From Pelobates cultripes (Eukaryota > Chordata > Amphibia > Anura > Pelobatidae): a stretch of 64,000 nucleotides of DNA. The DNA lies in contig OW240913.1 of the NCBI GenBank assembly GCA_933207985.1, forward strand, positions 360,992,904-361,056,903. The letters run 5' to 3'. This document shows positions 1 through 12,685 of this stretch, one piece after another; position 1 is the first letter of the stretch, and the number at the start of each line of letters is the position of its first letter. The translations under genes and the position numbers were made by a program. The notes beneath the pieces are model-generated. The model was not told the DNA's origin, did not search any database, and saw nothing but the letters and a program-made list of their open reading frames with translations.

Positions 1-913
1 AGTGCAATAAAATATCTTAAAGGAAATTATAAACATTTTGGGAATGTGGGTGAAACAAGACTATTTTAAATAGAATATCATGATTATACCTATTCTTGAA
101 TTAAAAAAAAACTCGCATACAGCCAAAGCTCCTTAATATGCATATATTCTAATATATGTCAACTCAGAAAAAAAAGGTTTATCTTAAGTAGGAGCAGTAA
201 TCTCGATCTCCCTTGCCAGCCTATGCAGGTCTGGCTCTATCTAAGCGCCGGCCCTGTTGTGTGCCTTCACGGACCAGAGGGGAGATGTACCCCTTACTCA
301 GACACTACGCACTCACACATTACATCTCACACACACACTACTGCCCATTTCCCTACCAGAGCTCATATCCCTTACTAAAGCCCCTAGCCAAGGCACTCCT
401 GGCACTGTAACCCCTACAGAGATCTGTAGTGGTTATTGAGCCTGGATTGTTCCTTTAAAAATCTACAAGTGCCTCTCTTGAGATGGATCCGCCCCTGAGT
501 GGGAGAGGGTACTGTAGTTTTTGTGGGGTGGGAATTCTAACCACAGGAATGTTTCTGGAGACATTGGCACCTTGAGCCCCAATGCTCTTATTAGTTTTGC
601 CACAGTGGCCCAAAATGGTTTTATTCCTCAGCACTCCTATCAGACATGAGTCATAGTACCCCTATCAAAGTCGCACCTCCAACACGTATCAGAAGCATTT
701 TTGTGTCTGTGTTTGAGTCTGTTTGGTGTGAGGCACCAGCGATATATCCTCTTGCAGTGGACCTCAACGTGTGAGAAGCATCGGGTCATTCCCCTTAATG
801 CATTCAGCCTCTTAACCCATCTTTCTTGTGTAACTGTTTTCCCTGTTTCTCTTTTCCATTTTGATATAAACGTCAGTGGAGCTAGAGTTCTAGGGTTGGT
901 TTGTGTTTAATAG
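1..913. other. Intergenic, no gene recognised
   Basis: AT-rich and then mixed sequence with only short chance reading frames. The end near 440-460 (GCCTGGATTGTTCCTTTAA) looks like one terminus of a T2-type MITE, without a matching start. Nothing else recognised. Confidence 0.5.
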
Positions 914-1218
914 TAGTGATGTCCCAAACGGTTCGCCGCGGACTCATGATTGAGTAAACTTTGACCCTGTACCTCAGTCAGCAGACACATTCCAGCCAAT
1001 CAGCAGCAGACCCTCCCTCCCAGGCCCTCCCACCTCCTGGACAGCTCACTAAGAATGCAGCTTCACAATGAATGTAAAATGGATGCTGTCCAGGAGGTGG
1101 GAGGGTCTGGGAGGGAGGGTCTGCTGCTGATTGGCTGGAATGTGTCTGCTGACTGTGAGATACAGGGTCAAAGTTTACTCAATGATGAGTCCGCAGCGAA
1201 CCGTTCGGGACATCGCTA
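914..1218. mobile_element. hAT-like foldback MITE, copy 1
   Basis: Long imperfect palindrome. The left arm begins TAGTGATGTCCCAAACGGTT and the right arm ends with the inverse (GTTCGGGACATCGCTA). The interior arms (CAGCAGACACATTCCAGCC... and its complement) also pair. Flanks TTTAATAG (906-913) and TTTAATAA (1219-1226) match at 7 of 8 bases, an 8-bp target duplication as expected for hAT. It has no coding capacity. The same element recurs at 18323-18664 and 21542-21750. Confidence 0.85.
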
Positions 1219-1437
1219 TTTAATAACATTTGGAGAGCAATTTGGGTTTCAGTGGGGTGTTCCAACAAGAGACGAGCAAGCTTTGTGCGTCTCTCTCCTC
1301 TGGTTGGGAGGTTCTCTCCGCACATTTTACGTGTTCCAGAATTGCACTTTTAACTTGTAGATATAGAAAGGTGAAGTTTGATGGTAGTTTAAAGTTTTCT
1401 TGGAGGGTTGGGAAAGGGATAAGTTAACCTCCCTCTA

Positions 1438-2300
1438 TTAGTTGAGAGATTTTTGTTTGCCTTGTTTTTCCATTTGCGTACTGACAGCCATGGTGATATG
1501 GGTTTCAATGAATCGAAGTGCTAACCAGTGGAGTGCAGTTTGTATAAAAAGGCATCCCAAGCTACAATTGACGCCCTTGTTGTAGGGAATAAGCTTAGGG
1601 TTTTGTTGCGGAAGGATGGCGAGGTCCACATATGTGATAGTAAGGATTTACCTTGTAGTTGCTTGCCTTCCATATCTACCCATCCCAGTAAACCCTGTGT
1701 TGCATGTAGGTTTATTGTCTGTGATAGGAGAGCTGCTCTGTGATAAGCCCATACCTCTGGTGCCCCCATTCCACCAGCTGAATAGGGTCTCTGTAGGACT
1801 GATCCCGCCACCCTTGCTTTTTTCTTATTCCATATAAAGGTGGAGAATAGCTTTTGAATATTGTCACAGTGTTTAGGCATGGAGATGGGATCATCCAGAA
1901 ATTGTATAGAAGTTTAGGAAGGGCCATCTCCTTGAGGGCATTTATACGGCCTGACCATGATATTTTCACATCCTTCCAACTCTCTAACTCTTGGTGTAAT
2001 GTAGTGAGTAAGTGGTTGTGTTTAAATATCATTTTGAGTGTTTTAATGATTCGTACTCCTAAGTATACCACAACTTTTTTTTTATTTCTTTTTTTCCTCC
2101 AGTTAAATTGGAATTGCTGGTAGTTTGTCATCTGACATGTGGATTGGTAACGCCTGGGTCTTGTTGGTATTAAGCCTATAGCAGGATATGGAGCCGAGGG
2201 AGGATATGTCCATTAACTGTGGCAATGACATTTCGGGTCGAGTAATCGACAAAATGATGTCTTCCGCAAATAATGATAATTTATGTGTCCACTATTTACT
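1438..2300 (-). mobile_element. L1/Tx1-type LINE fragment (reverse transcriptase C-terminal part), decayed
   Basis: Minus-strand frames give, in order: a FADD/AEDIIL-like RT active-site region near 2265, YLGVRI near 2060, WSGRINALKEMALPKLLY near 1920, then FIWNKKKARVAGSVL and GGMGAPEVWAYHRAALL (1521-1880). This order (YLG, SGR.N..KM..LPK.L, KF.W...RI, GG.G.P....Y..A) is typical of the L1/Tx1 clade ORF2. The pieces lie in two overlapping frames (1712-2131 and 1521-1880), so at least one frameshift is present. A dead fragment; exact ends are uncertain. Confidence 0.8.
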
Positions 2301-2829
2301 GATGTAAATATTTTTTTTAAACCTGCCCCATCTGTACGACATATTACGGGAGACCATGCTCATAAAATCCAAATATTCTCTGATCCCAACTCCATCACTG
2401 AGCATTGGGTTTCTAAAGACAAGTTCTTGTAATTCTGACAAACCTGTCACAGCACTGTCATATAAAAGATTTAAAATCTCCTGTAATGTATGTTAATCAT
2501 TCTGTTGTCTTTTAAATTTAGCAAGTGACATCACAACCCAAGTCTATGCAAGCACAGGGCAGGTAAAGAGAGCAGAAACATTGGGGGGTATTTATCAAAG
2601 TGTTCTGAAAAATGATGGTTACATTCTGTCATTATTTTCATCTAATTTATTAAAGTGTTCTAAAAAGACATTTTCACAAAAATTCATTATCAAAATAAAA
2701 CCCTCATACCTGTCAATCTTTGTTGCCCATCTTCCAGGACAGAGGTGGGCAGAGAGAGTAAAAACTGTACACTCGGCAGAAGGGAGGTCTGCTAGTCAAA
2801 GGACTTGGGTGCAACAAAAATTTTAGTTT

Positions 2830-3110
2830 CATCCAAAACTATTTGTCCATTTGTTCATTCATTTTCAGACAAAATTCGTCCATTATTTTTGTTTCAGAAT
2901 TGTATTGGGACAAATTAAATTCTGATCTTTGGTGTAGGCCGCTACTGCATCTTGCAGCAGTTTACTAGAAAACTCCCTCAATTGGCACCCTTGTGAGATT
3001 GCCATATATATTTGCCCAGTCACTAATCCAATAAAGGGGGACTTGACCCAGGTCTCCCATGCCCCCATGGTGGGGTACCTAAAAATATTGGCCTAGTCAC
3101 GAAAAGGGTG
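2830..3110. repeat. Dispersed repeat shared with 19730-19900
   Basis: Contains TTGTCCATTTGTTCATTC and CTCCCTCAATTGGCACCCTT followed by GTGAGATTGCCATA. A recognisably similar text occurs at 19730-19900 (CTCCCTAAATTGGTACCCTT, GGGATTGCCATA). Family unknown and boundaries approximate. Confidence 0.5.
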
Positions 3111-6054
3111 AGTCATTTTTATTATTAGTCCTTACCACTGACAATAGGTCCATCCCTCTCTTTATTATTTAGGGCCCCTAAACGAATGCCAAAATGAATG
3201 TCCAAGTCTAATGCACGGAGTACGGCTGAATCTCTCTGTGCATGGTCTTAGTGCCCAGTCAGGCTCTGCGTTTCAAAGTCTGCAGGCAGATTTTTTAAAT
3301 ATGGGCCAGGTTCCAGGACCAGTTTTGCTTGGGGCAGTACCCCAAAATGGGGGACTGTCCCAATAAATTGGGGGACTGTTGACATCTATGATACTCTTCA
3401 GTTATCTTTTTTTCACTCACATTAGGCCTGCTGTCCACGACCCTTGTGATCTTAGGTTTAATTCCTGATCCTTACCCTCCATTCCCCATTATAACAAGGC
3501 AGCCATCTAACAGAGCACTGTGACTGTGCAATAACCTCCCACAAAAATCTTGCACAAACCTGCAATCTCTAAAACGTACTTTAAATTAAATCAAAACAAA
3601 CCGTAATCACTGCAGATAGGAATCTATGTTTTATAAATTAACCTGGTTTAAAGATGCTAAGGCACTCTCGAAAATAAGACATCTCAATGTACTCCTCCTG
3701 GTAAAGCATTTTCTAAATAAATATAAAAGTGCATTTTTCTAATTTCTTTAAACACAAGGATAATAAAACATGAAAATAGATTTATTTAAAAGGCATGCCA
3801 AAACCTCAAAGGTCAACCACGGGACAATCTTCTGAGAATTCCAAAAATCAATAGCATAACTCTATTTGCAGCCATATGAAAAATAGAAATCCGACAGGGT
3901 GTCAAACTCTGTGCGTCATTATTTTCTCATAATTCGTGTTAGGAGTAAATGTAAAAGAGGTATTTTAGTCACAATCACTGCTCACTTTGTCCTGTCCTCA
4001 GCCGTTGCGTCTTCTGACAATGGAGATGAGAGTCAGCCAACATATTGTAATTGGAATGTGCAATAAAAAAAAATATTGACTCAACTAGGTGTGATATGGC
4101 CTTGTTAAATAATTCCATTATTAAACCATCATCCCCTGAATTTTCATCAGTGTGGACTATGGATAGACTGTTCGGAATCACAGAATCACAAAACCAAACA
4201 GTAGTGTTCACAGAGTACGGCTAAGTACAGTATCAGCTAACCGCAATGCTTCAAAGTCCTACATTGCAACCACATTGGCTACAATTCTAACTTCTCAACT
4301 ATTGGGAACATCATCCGATCTTTAACAAACTTAGTTTTGTGCCTGTGTTTCCAAAATAGGCCAAAATTATTAAATTGGAAAGATTCTCCAAGTCAGCTAT
4401 ATATGCACCATTGCTATTTTACTCTGAAATTTGCATTATCAGACAGAACCCAGAAAACAGTGTAGCCATATATAAAATTTTAAAGGGAGAATTTCGGTAA
4501 AGGAGGAACACTTTACAAAAGGTCTTTCCCTAAAAACTGTGGTTCCTGAATACTCTTAATTCTTTGCCCCTCACCTCCCACTGCTGCACACCTTAATCAG
4601 CACACAGAGCAGATAGATGACATCAAAAAATAGCAGCTCCATTAGGAATAGTGAGGATGGGACATCTCCCCTCTAGTGCATGCTGACATTAGAAGCCAAA
4701 TTTGAACAGAATTGATATTAGCCAGGACTCTTGTTCTTGGCTGGCTCATGATTCCTAATAATGCTGCCAGAGGTGGACTTACACCTTCGGTAGCAAAGAT
4801 GTTAATCTCTGTATGTGCAGCATTTCACAGTGAAACACTGCAGGTAAGGACTAGAGACACCATGACCACTTAATCATTGCACTTGTCCTGGTGCTTGAAT
4901 TAACACTTTAACTTAAATCCATGATTATTAAATATAACATCTGGAAGATTCTTATTATTGTTACTGACATTTATAAAGTGCCATCATTCTGCAGTGTGGT
5001 ACAATTTGGGGGGGGGGGGGAATAGTAAATATACAAAGACCAATACAAAAGATAAGAAGGGTCCTGCCATGAGCTGAGACCTAGTGGTTAAAGTTCTTTT
5101 ATACAAGGTGCCTAGAGCCTGTGAACTTGCAAAAGAAGCATTTTTGCTTAAAAAAACTAAAAAAACTTAAATTATTCATTTGCTGTGCTGATGTATATCA
5201 AAGCGTGTCTTGGCACAGCCTGGCATTCAATGCAAATTCAATGTATCCAGAGATTCCCTGAGTGCAGCACAAGACTGTAGACTCCTAGGAAATAATGCCT
5301 AGTGAATTAATGTTAAATATGTTTTTTTACTTCCACAAATTTCACCACAATGTTTCCGTTGGGTAAGCAAAGAACTCACACGAACTTTCTCTTTAAAAAC
5401 CACATAAAACCGCATTATTGTGAAACACTCTAGTGCTATAGTGATTAGTTACTGTTGCAGAAATGATGTTTCATATATTTCTCGTCAATTTCCAATCGAA
5501 ATGTGAAAATAAAGTGAGGTCTCTGTGGAACATTAAGTGCGGCTGACGGCGATGTGGTAGGAGATGTCCTTTTCACCTAATTGTAACCTATTTTCTGTTC
5601 CAGGGAAGCTGTCACTATAGAAAACACACACAGTTATTTTAAGCCTTTTCTTTTCCTTCCTCCAATATGCAGCCCTTCCCCTGCAAAAACACAACCACAG
5701 AGCAAGTGCGCGGCAAGCGGGAAAAGTTCAAGGTCAGTTCATATGTAAATAGTTAATTTTACTTTTTTTAATGGCTTTAACCCATTAAGTCCACTGGAAC
5801 CTGATGAACATAATACTTATAAAATGAAGGTGTATATGTAGCTCTTGGGATGTCCTATTCAATATGTCTTTGCTTTATACCAGTCTGTAAGCTCCTTTTT
5901 CACAAATCATGCAGTGGAAAGTCTTTGAGCGAACATAACTGGACATCCTTGCTTTTATGTAACAGACAGTAAATGTTTTTAAAGTGCAATATTTGAATGA
6001 AGTGAAATGGGTGGATAGAGAGATTCTCAGGGTCCTACGTTCTTGCATTTAATA
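3111..6054. other. Intergenic, no gene recognised
   Basis: No reading frame with family resemblance. There is a run of about 12 G at 5009-5020. The block 5500-5760 has a more balanced base composition, with a splice-like stretch described in the findings. Confidence 0.5.
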
Positions 6055-6059
6055 TGTAC

Positions 6060-7159
6060 TGTAGCGGAGCCCTAGTCCTAGCAGGGACTCTCCTCCACTG
6101 GTTACTCCAAGATGTACTCATGAACAAGTAAATTACTCCAAGGGAACAACCAAATACCGCAAAGTAATCCAAGAATCTCCCAACACCTCCCCAGCAACTA
6201 GACGACACTCAGTTCTGGGGGTATAACTGATTTTATGAGAATCCCCATGCAAGGTGTTTCCAAATATATATTCCAGGGGCATTCCCCACTGGACCTGACT
6301 GGAGACCGAAGCAAAGTACACAATATAATTACATTAACTCTTAGGTCCCGTACATGTAAAATCTTTAACACCCCAAAATATGCATTTCCCCATAAGTTAT
6401 CCCCTCAAGTACTATATCCCTGGATAGCTTGGGTCTGAGCGCCCAAGATATCAGAAAAATGCTCAGATCCCACGAACATAGCCGAAAGGCCACCGGAGTA
6501 TAGTTTAGACCGACCGCACACAAGGCGCCTGCCCAAAACGGTTCCATGAAAATAGGCGGTGCAGTCGGTCTCTTTCGAGAGTACAAATTAAATACAAAAT
6601 AGCATAGCAACTGTTCGTGCGTCCATTCGTATGAATATCTGGTTCGGGAGGTGGCTCCCCTGTATGCCGCTCTGTTCGTATGATTTTCCACAAAGCTAAC
6701 AGAAGGTCGAAGTCCCAGCGGTGTTCGCGCCATCGAGAGGCTGATTTTAGTTTCATACACTCGACGACCAAACACCACTGTCTCTGTTCATGTTCCAAAA
6801 TGGCCGCCGCCACGTGTTTGCACAAACGAACGTAGACCACCCAAACGACCGGTTGGAATGTTCATGTAGTTGCAGTTTGTGGAGGTGTAAATGGTGTTAA
6901 TGAGCTGCACACTCCACATCTGGGTGGCCTGCCGTTCGGTAGTCTGTTTGGTTGTCGACCAGAACCGTGGGAACAACTAAGGGGAACGAAATTAAATGAA
7001 TGGCCAGGCAAACAGGGGAAAAGCATGGATTTTCAATAAGAGGGGAATATGCCTCACTCATGGACTGTAAGCCCCATACATTGGGGGGGGGGGAGGGGAA
7101 CTGGCACGGACAGTCCAGAGCAGGCAAAAGGGTACTGTAGCACGGTCCATTCTGATACA
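6060..7159 (-). mobile_element. Solo LTR A (about 1.1 kb) with 5-bp target duplication
   Basis: On the minus strand it begins TGTATCAG (at 7159) and ends TCCGCTACA (at 6060), the TG...CA form of an LTR. Flanking TGTAC at 6055-6059 and again at 7160-7164 is a perfect 5-bp target duplication. A TATA-like CATAAAA sits at 6231-6237 on the minus strand. No internal retroelement sequence adjoins it, so it is a solo LTR. Reading frames inside are not proteins of a known family. It resembles the copy at 58450-59523 around the shared CTTGCATGGGGA and CCCCCAG.ACTG motifs. Confidence 0.85.
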
Positions 7160-7329
7160 TGTACATTGTTAACTCAAGTGGCAAGGGGTCAGGGGCACAG
7201 TGCATTCCCCCTCTGTCACGTGGGAGTTCACCGGGAGTTACCAGGATCTCTGGATAGATGGCCAGGTTCTCTGGATAAATGTTTAGAATATCTGGATCTT
7301 TTGGTAGCTGGCTAAGGTTTTCAGGTTCT

Positions 7330-8967
7330 CAGGGTGAATGATTATAGATAGATTTTGGGAGTCTCTGCGTGAATGGTTAGTTATCTGGTTGAATGGTTAG
7401 ATTTTGGGAGTCTCTGGGTGTATGGTTAGATTTTGGGAGTCAGCAGGTGAATGGATAGATTTTGGGAGTCTCTGCGTGAATGGTTAGTTATCCGGGTGAA
7501 TGTTTAGATTTTGTGAGTCTCTGGGTGGATGGTTAGATTTTCGAATTCTCTTAGTGACTGGTTAGATTTTGTGAGTCTCTACGTGAATGGTTAGTTATCT
7601 TGGTGAATGGTTAGATTTCGGGAGTCTCTGGGTGAATGGTTAGATTTTAGGAGTCTCAGGGTGAATGGTTAGATTTTGGGAGTCTCAGGGTGAATGGTTA
7701 GATTTTGTGAGTCTCCTGTTGAATGGATAGATTTTTCTAGTCTCTGGGTGAATGGTTAGATTTTGGGAGTCTCTGTGTGAATGGTTAGTTATCTGGGTGA
7801 ATAGTAAGATTTTGGGAGTCTCCGGGTTAATGGTTAGACTTTGGGAGTCTCCGGGTGAATGGATGGATTTTGGGAGTCTCTGCGTGAATGGTTAGTTATC
7901 CGGGTTAATGTTTAGAGTTTGGGAGTCTCTGTGTAGATGGTTAGATTTTAGAAGTTTCTGGGTGACTGGTTAGAGTTTGGTAGTCTCTGCGTGAATGGTT
8001 AGTTATCTGGGTGAATGGTTAAATTTTGGGAGTCTCTGGGTAAATAGTTAGATTTTATGAGTTTCCACTTGAATGGATAGATTTTGGGAGTCTGGGAGAA
8101 TGGTTAGTTATCTGGGTGAATGGTAAGATTTTGGGAGTCTCCCGGTTAGTGGTTAGACTTTGGGAGTCTCCAGGTGAATGGATAGATTTTGGGAGTCTCT
8201 GCATGAATGGTTAGTTATCCAGGTGAATGGATAGATTTTGGGAGTCTCTGCATGAATGGTTAGTTATCCGGGTAAATGTTTAGATTTTGGGAGTCTCTAT
8301 GTGGAAGGTTAGATTATAGAAGTCTCTGGGTGACTGGTTAGATTTTGGGAGTTTCAGAGTGAGTGGTTAGGTTTTGGGAGTCTCAGGGTGAATGGTTAGA
8401 TTTTGGTATTCTCTGGGTGAATGGATAGATTGTGGGAGTCTCTGAGTGAATGGTTAGATTTTAGGAGTCTCAGGGTGAATGGTTAGATTTTGTGATTCTC
8501 TGGGTGAATGGTTAGGTTTTGGGAGTCTCTGGGCGAATGGTTAGATTTTAGGAGTCTCTGGGTGAATGGTTAGATTTTGTGATTCTCTGGGTGAATGGTT
8601 AGGTTTCGGGAGTCTCTGGGCGAATGGTTAGATTTTAGGAGTCTCTGGGTGAATGGTTAGATTTTGTGAGTCTCTGGTTGAATGGATAGATTTTGGGACT
8701 CTCCAGTTGAATGGATAGATTTTGTGATTCTCTGGGTGAATGGATATATTTTGGGAGTCTCTAGGAGAATGGTTAGATTTTAGGAGTCTCTGGGTGAATG
8801 GATAGATTTTGGGAGTCCCCGATTGAATGGATAGATTTTGGTAGTTTCTGGGTGAATGATTAGATTTTGGGAGTGTCTGGGTAAATAGTTAGATTTTATG
8901 AGTCTCCAGTTGAATGGATAGATTGTGGGAGTCTCTGGAAGAATGGTTAGTTATCTGGGTGAATGGT
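7330..8967 (+). repeat. 29-bp minisatellite, about 1.6 kb
   Basis: Degenerate tandem repeats of a roughly 29-base unit, GGTTAGATTTTGGGAGTCTC followed by TGGGTGAAT. A shorter variant (GGTTAGTTATCTGGGTGAAT) is interspersed regularly, suggesting a higher-order pattern. Similar, poorer copies start near 7240. Not coding. Confidence 0.95.
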
Positions 8968-11900
8968 CTGTTCTCAGGACCGACGAGGAAGTCACCTTAC
9001 TCTTCACATTTTCCTTCCTAAAACCCAGCCTTGCAAGGAATGCATGTGGCGGGACAGCTCCCAAGCCATGTTGACTGAGACTTCATTCAGCATCTACTTA
9101 AAGGGATACTTTATGCATATGTATTTTATAATGCTTGCAAACACAGTATTTCATTACCTTTCATTAGATTCAAACTGGCCTCTGCGGTTAATAAAGATCC
9201 CCTTTTTGCTGAGCACGTCCTTTCTTGTTAGTCCTGGGGAATTGGTTGTTGTCCAACGCTGGTCATAGAGACGGATGGTTTGATTGAGATTTGTGGATTT
9301 GTATAAAAAATCTTCTGTATACTAAAATTCTTACCAAGCTCAGCTAACCACTGCATGAGGTTGATTCGAGTTTTATTACAAACTAGCTGTTTAGCAAGTG
9401 CTTGCCTCATCCCATTACATCAAATGTATATTTTAACTCCCACCTTCCTCAGCCAGAATCTCCCTGAACGTGATAAGTGTTGCAAACAAGCAGCAGCTGG
9501 CAATTTCCTGCACTCTATTTGATGGGATGTGAATTCTGTGCCTAAACCTCAGCACATTGGAAGAGCAGAAGCAATGGCATGTTCACCGCCCTTTTGTCAT
9601 TAAAACCACCCCTCCCAAAACCCATGGTTGGGGATCAGCATGTTTACCCGTCGTTTGTTTTTATGCTACCGAAAGGCTGTGGGTCAAGATGTCATGACAA
9701 CCCCATTCTTGATTTTAAATAGCCTCCAACAATAACCCACGGGACCATGAGATGTCCCTTGTTTATTATATTAATAGCCCCCACCTGCTTCTTATGGGGG
9801 GACATTTTCCAAGCCCCCTACATTTTTAAAGACGTGACATGTTCATTCCCCATTAATGAATTTTAATTAACTGTGTCTCTGGCCAGCCCAAGCATTTGGA
9901 GCTTGAGGGCTCCCCCCACCCCGACACCCCTAAACTTAATTTTATTTTAACAAAAAAAAAAAAAAAGGTACCTGCGCACTATCCTAAATCCCTATATTAA
10001 TTTTATTAGGTGCGACAGCGTGACATTAACATATGCACCCTTATGTTAAAAAGTATCTCTTTAGCTCATTTAAGGACACTAAATATAAACAGACTTATTG
10101 TTCTGCAGACTAACATGGTGGGAAGCCTAAAAATAATCTTCTCATCAAACGTTATTTTGCAGTTATAGACTTTTTAACAGTGTGAGTGGCTGGCTGATGG
10201 GCAAAAAAAAAATATAGACTTAAAGAATTTGGCAATCATTGTCTTAATTATCCTTTTTATTCCCCTTACTATCTATGGTTCTGGCCCAAAACTTATGTTT
10301 TTTTAGCTTGCCAATGTTTTTTTCAAAGAACTGGATGAAATGTTGGCTTTACCAACCCTCTCACCTTTACTTCTATAAAGTTTATAGAGAGTTAAGTCAG
10401 TTATATATATACTCTATACCAGCTAATCTGCGCTACTGGGTGTTTCATTGTATCAGAGGAATAAATAATGTCTTCCTACAGTGAAACATAACAAGTTGTG
10501 TTCACTTTATTTGTTATTTTATCTCACTTAATTCCGCCTGCTGTTAGTCTATCTTGCCTCCTCCTGATTATCTGACATCCTGTCTCCTGCTGTGACTGCT
10601 GTATACATATCGTCTAATGTTATTTAACATTTATGTTGTTGGATACTTGTATGTCAGTAGCATTGACCTGAGGAAGCTTCTCGCTAACTTCAGTTCACCT
10701 CTTCATGATGCTCTCAAATGGACATTTTACATCGGTGACATCCGTAATGGAACCTGCATCCTTCATTCGTATTTTCTTAGAAATATGTTTTTGGTCAGAA
10801 GTCGTAAGAAAAGATAGGAAGAGCCCTTTGGCCCTACATATATACATTTTACAAGTAGTACCTAGAAAAAGATGTCCCATTCAAAACGTTCAAATCATTA
10901 GCCCTATGACCTAGGAGAGTAAAGAAATGTACACTATAAATCATTTACTTTGTTCATTTGGAGCTGGAAACAATATATTTCTTTACTTATTTTAATTGAA
11001 GACCGAAATATGTGATGTTACCATGCTCAACTTAAATGAATTGTGCCAAGGTTCAGACATAAAGTTGGTGCCTTCTACCACTGCACCAGCTGTGCCTCAA
11101 CTTAGTCAATTGTCAAAAAAAAAAGCAAAACCCTGAAGATTTTCAGGGAGAGAGGTCGGCCAAAAGGCCAAGAACCCACCACTCCCACCAAATGCGTCAT
11201 CTTCAGGAAATGCTCCATCAGAATTGTCTCCAATGTGACATTTCAGTTATAAAACAAAAATGTAAGAAAATCTTAACAAAACAAATTGATCAGGAAAATT
11301 AATGTGACACACGCTAGGGAAGCATAGAATAAATGAAGTAAATAAAAATAAATTCCACTGCCGGCCACTTTGCGTTAGGTTGAGTATATAAAAATTCCCC
11401 ACTCCACCAACCAGGAGGAGAGTGAGTGGAGAGCGCACTTGAAGGGTCCATTGTGCTCCAGTAGCGACATGCATCCACTTCAAGGGTCCTGTAGTTATTC
11501 CCAATCCATGTACAGAATACACCTCTAGGGTAACCAGTTCATGGAACATGGGGACACCTGACACTTCAGCGCATTCCACAGCATTCCTCTGGCCAGGATC
11601 GGTGCTTCCCAATTTCAGACCCTTTGGAGTAGATATTAATGTAGACAGAATAATACCGGCCTCACTTTAACACTGTTTTTTCCTCAAAGGTTGAGTCCTG
11701 AAGTCCACTTTGTATGTTGTTGATAACCAGTGTAGTTCCAATATATAATTAAGATATTTGATTAGGCAACTGATTTAGAAGCATGAAGGCAGGCAGATTC
11801 CATTGTGGGAACCAAACTTTAGAATAACTGGTAAATAGCCAAATGGGCAGAAAGTGGTTAAAAAACAAGCCACATCCAAGTTGGTAGGAGACATTACATG

Positions 11901-12685
11901 GGCTAATTTCAGGTGGTTCTTACCTTGGGTATGATTGGCTGCCAATAATTCACCATGCAGTGACACCACTCATTGTGAATGTCTAATGTAGGATCGTGTT
12001 ATTGACATTCTTGGTGTTACTATTAGCCATGCCTATAAATGATATTTACTGACTATGCAGATAATATTTTTTTTTTACCTGAAGCTGAAGGAAGCAAGGG
12101 GAATTGTTAGTGTAGGACTAAGAGGTTTGTCTTGACGTGACAGGGGGGCTTACATCGAATGGCCATTGTCCTACAGTTATTTAAATATGCACAGGGATTT
12201 GGGATAGTGCGCAAGCAACCTTTTTCTTTGCTTTGATTAGTATTACCTAAGGTGATAAATGGCATGGTCTCTGGTCTTTTATAGTCTGCAGACATATAAT
12301 CAAAGGAAAATGGAAACAACCTTTTTATGGTTACTTGATAAATTTTTATACATCTCCAAAATTCTTCAAGAAAGAATTGAAAATAACAATTTTGAAAAAT
12401 AAATCTGACCTCATTAGCAGTAATACTTGTTTTATCAATATATTAGGGCAAAGCAGGGGATCTCTTGTCCTACACCCCTATAGACTATCTAAAATGCAGG
12501 TCATGTAAGAACACTGGTGAGTAGAGTCAATAGGGAAGAATCTCTTAATGTAGAGATTCTTCCTTAGTAATTAAGTGCTGTTGGACTGAAGACCTATAGT
12601 TTAGGGTTGTCTTCTTTATTAGGAATTAGCTGTGATAATTTGCATAATCAATTATCCATCAGATGACATATGAAACGGAGCTCCC
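8968..12685. other. Intergenic, no gene recognised
   Basis: Only short chance frames. A T2-like end (CTTAAAGGGATACTTTATGC) occurs near 9098 and a poly(A) run at 9951-9966. The stretch near 11370-11420 (GTATATAAAAATTCCCCACT) looks repeat-like, but I could not assign it. Confidence 0.4.

Noticed and set aside
1521..2131. Host gene on the minus strand
   Set aside because: The two frames together match the C-terminal part of an L1/Tx1 ORF2 and are frameshifted.
6365..7205. Several 100-137 codon minus-strand frames
   Set aside because: They lie within solo LTR A, overlap each other in different frames and match no retroelement protein.
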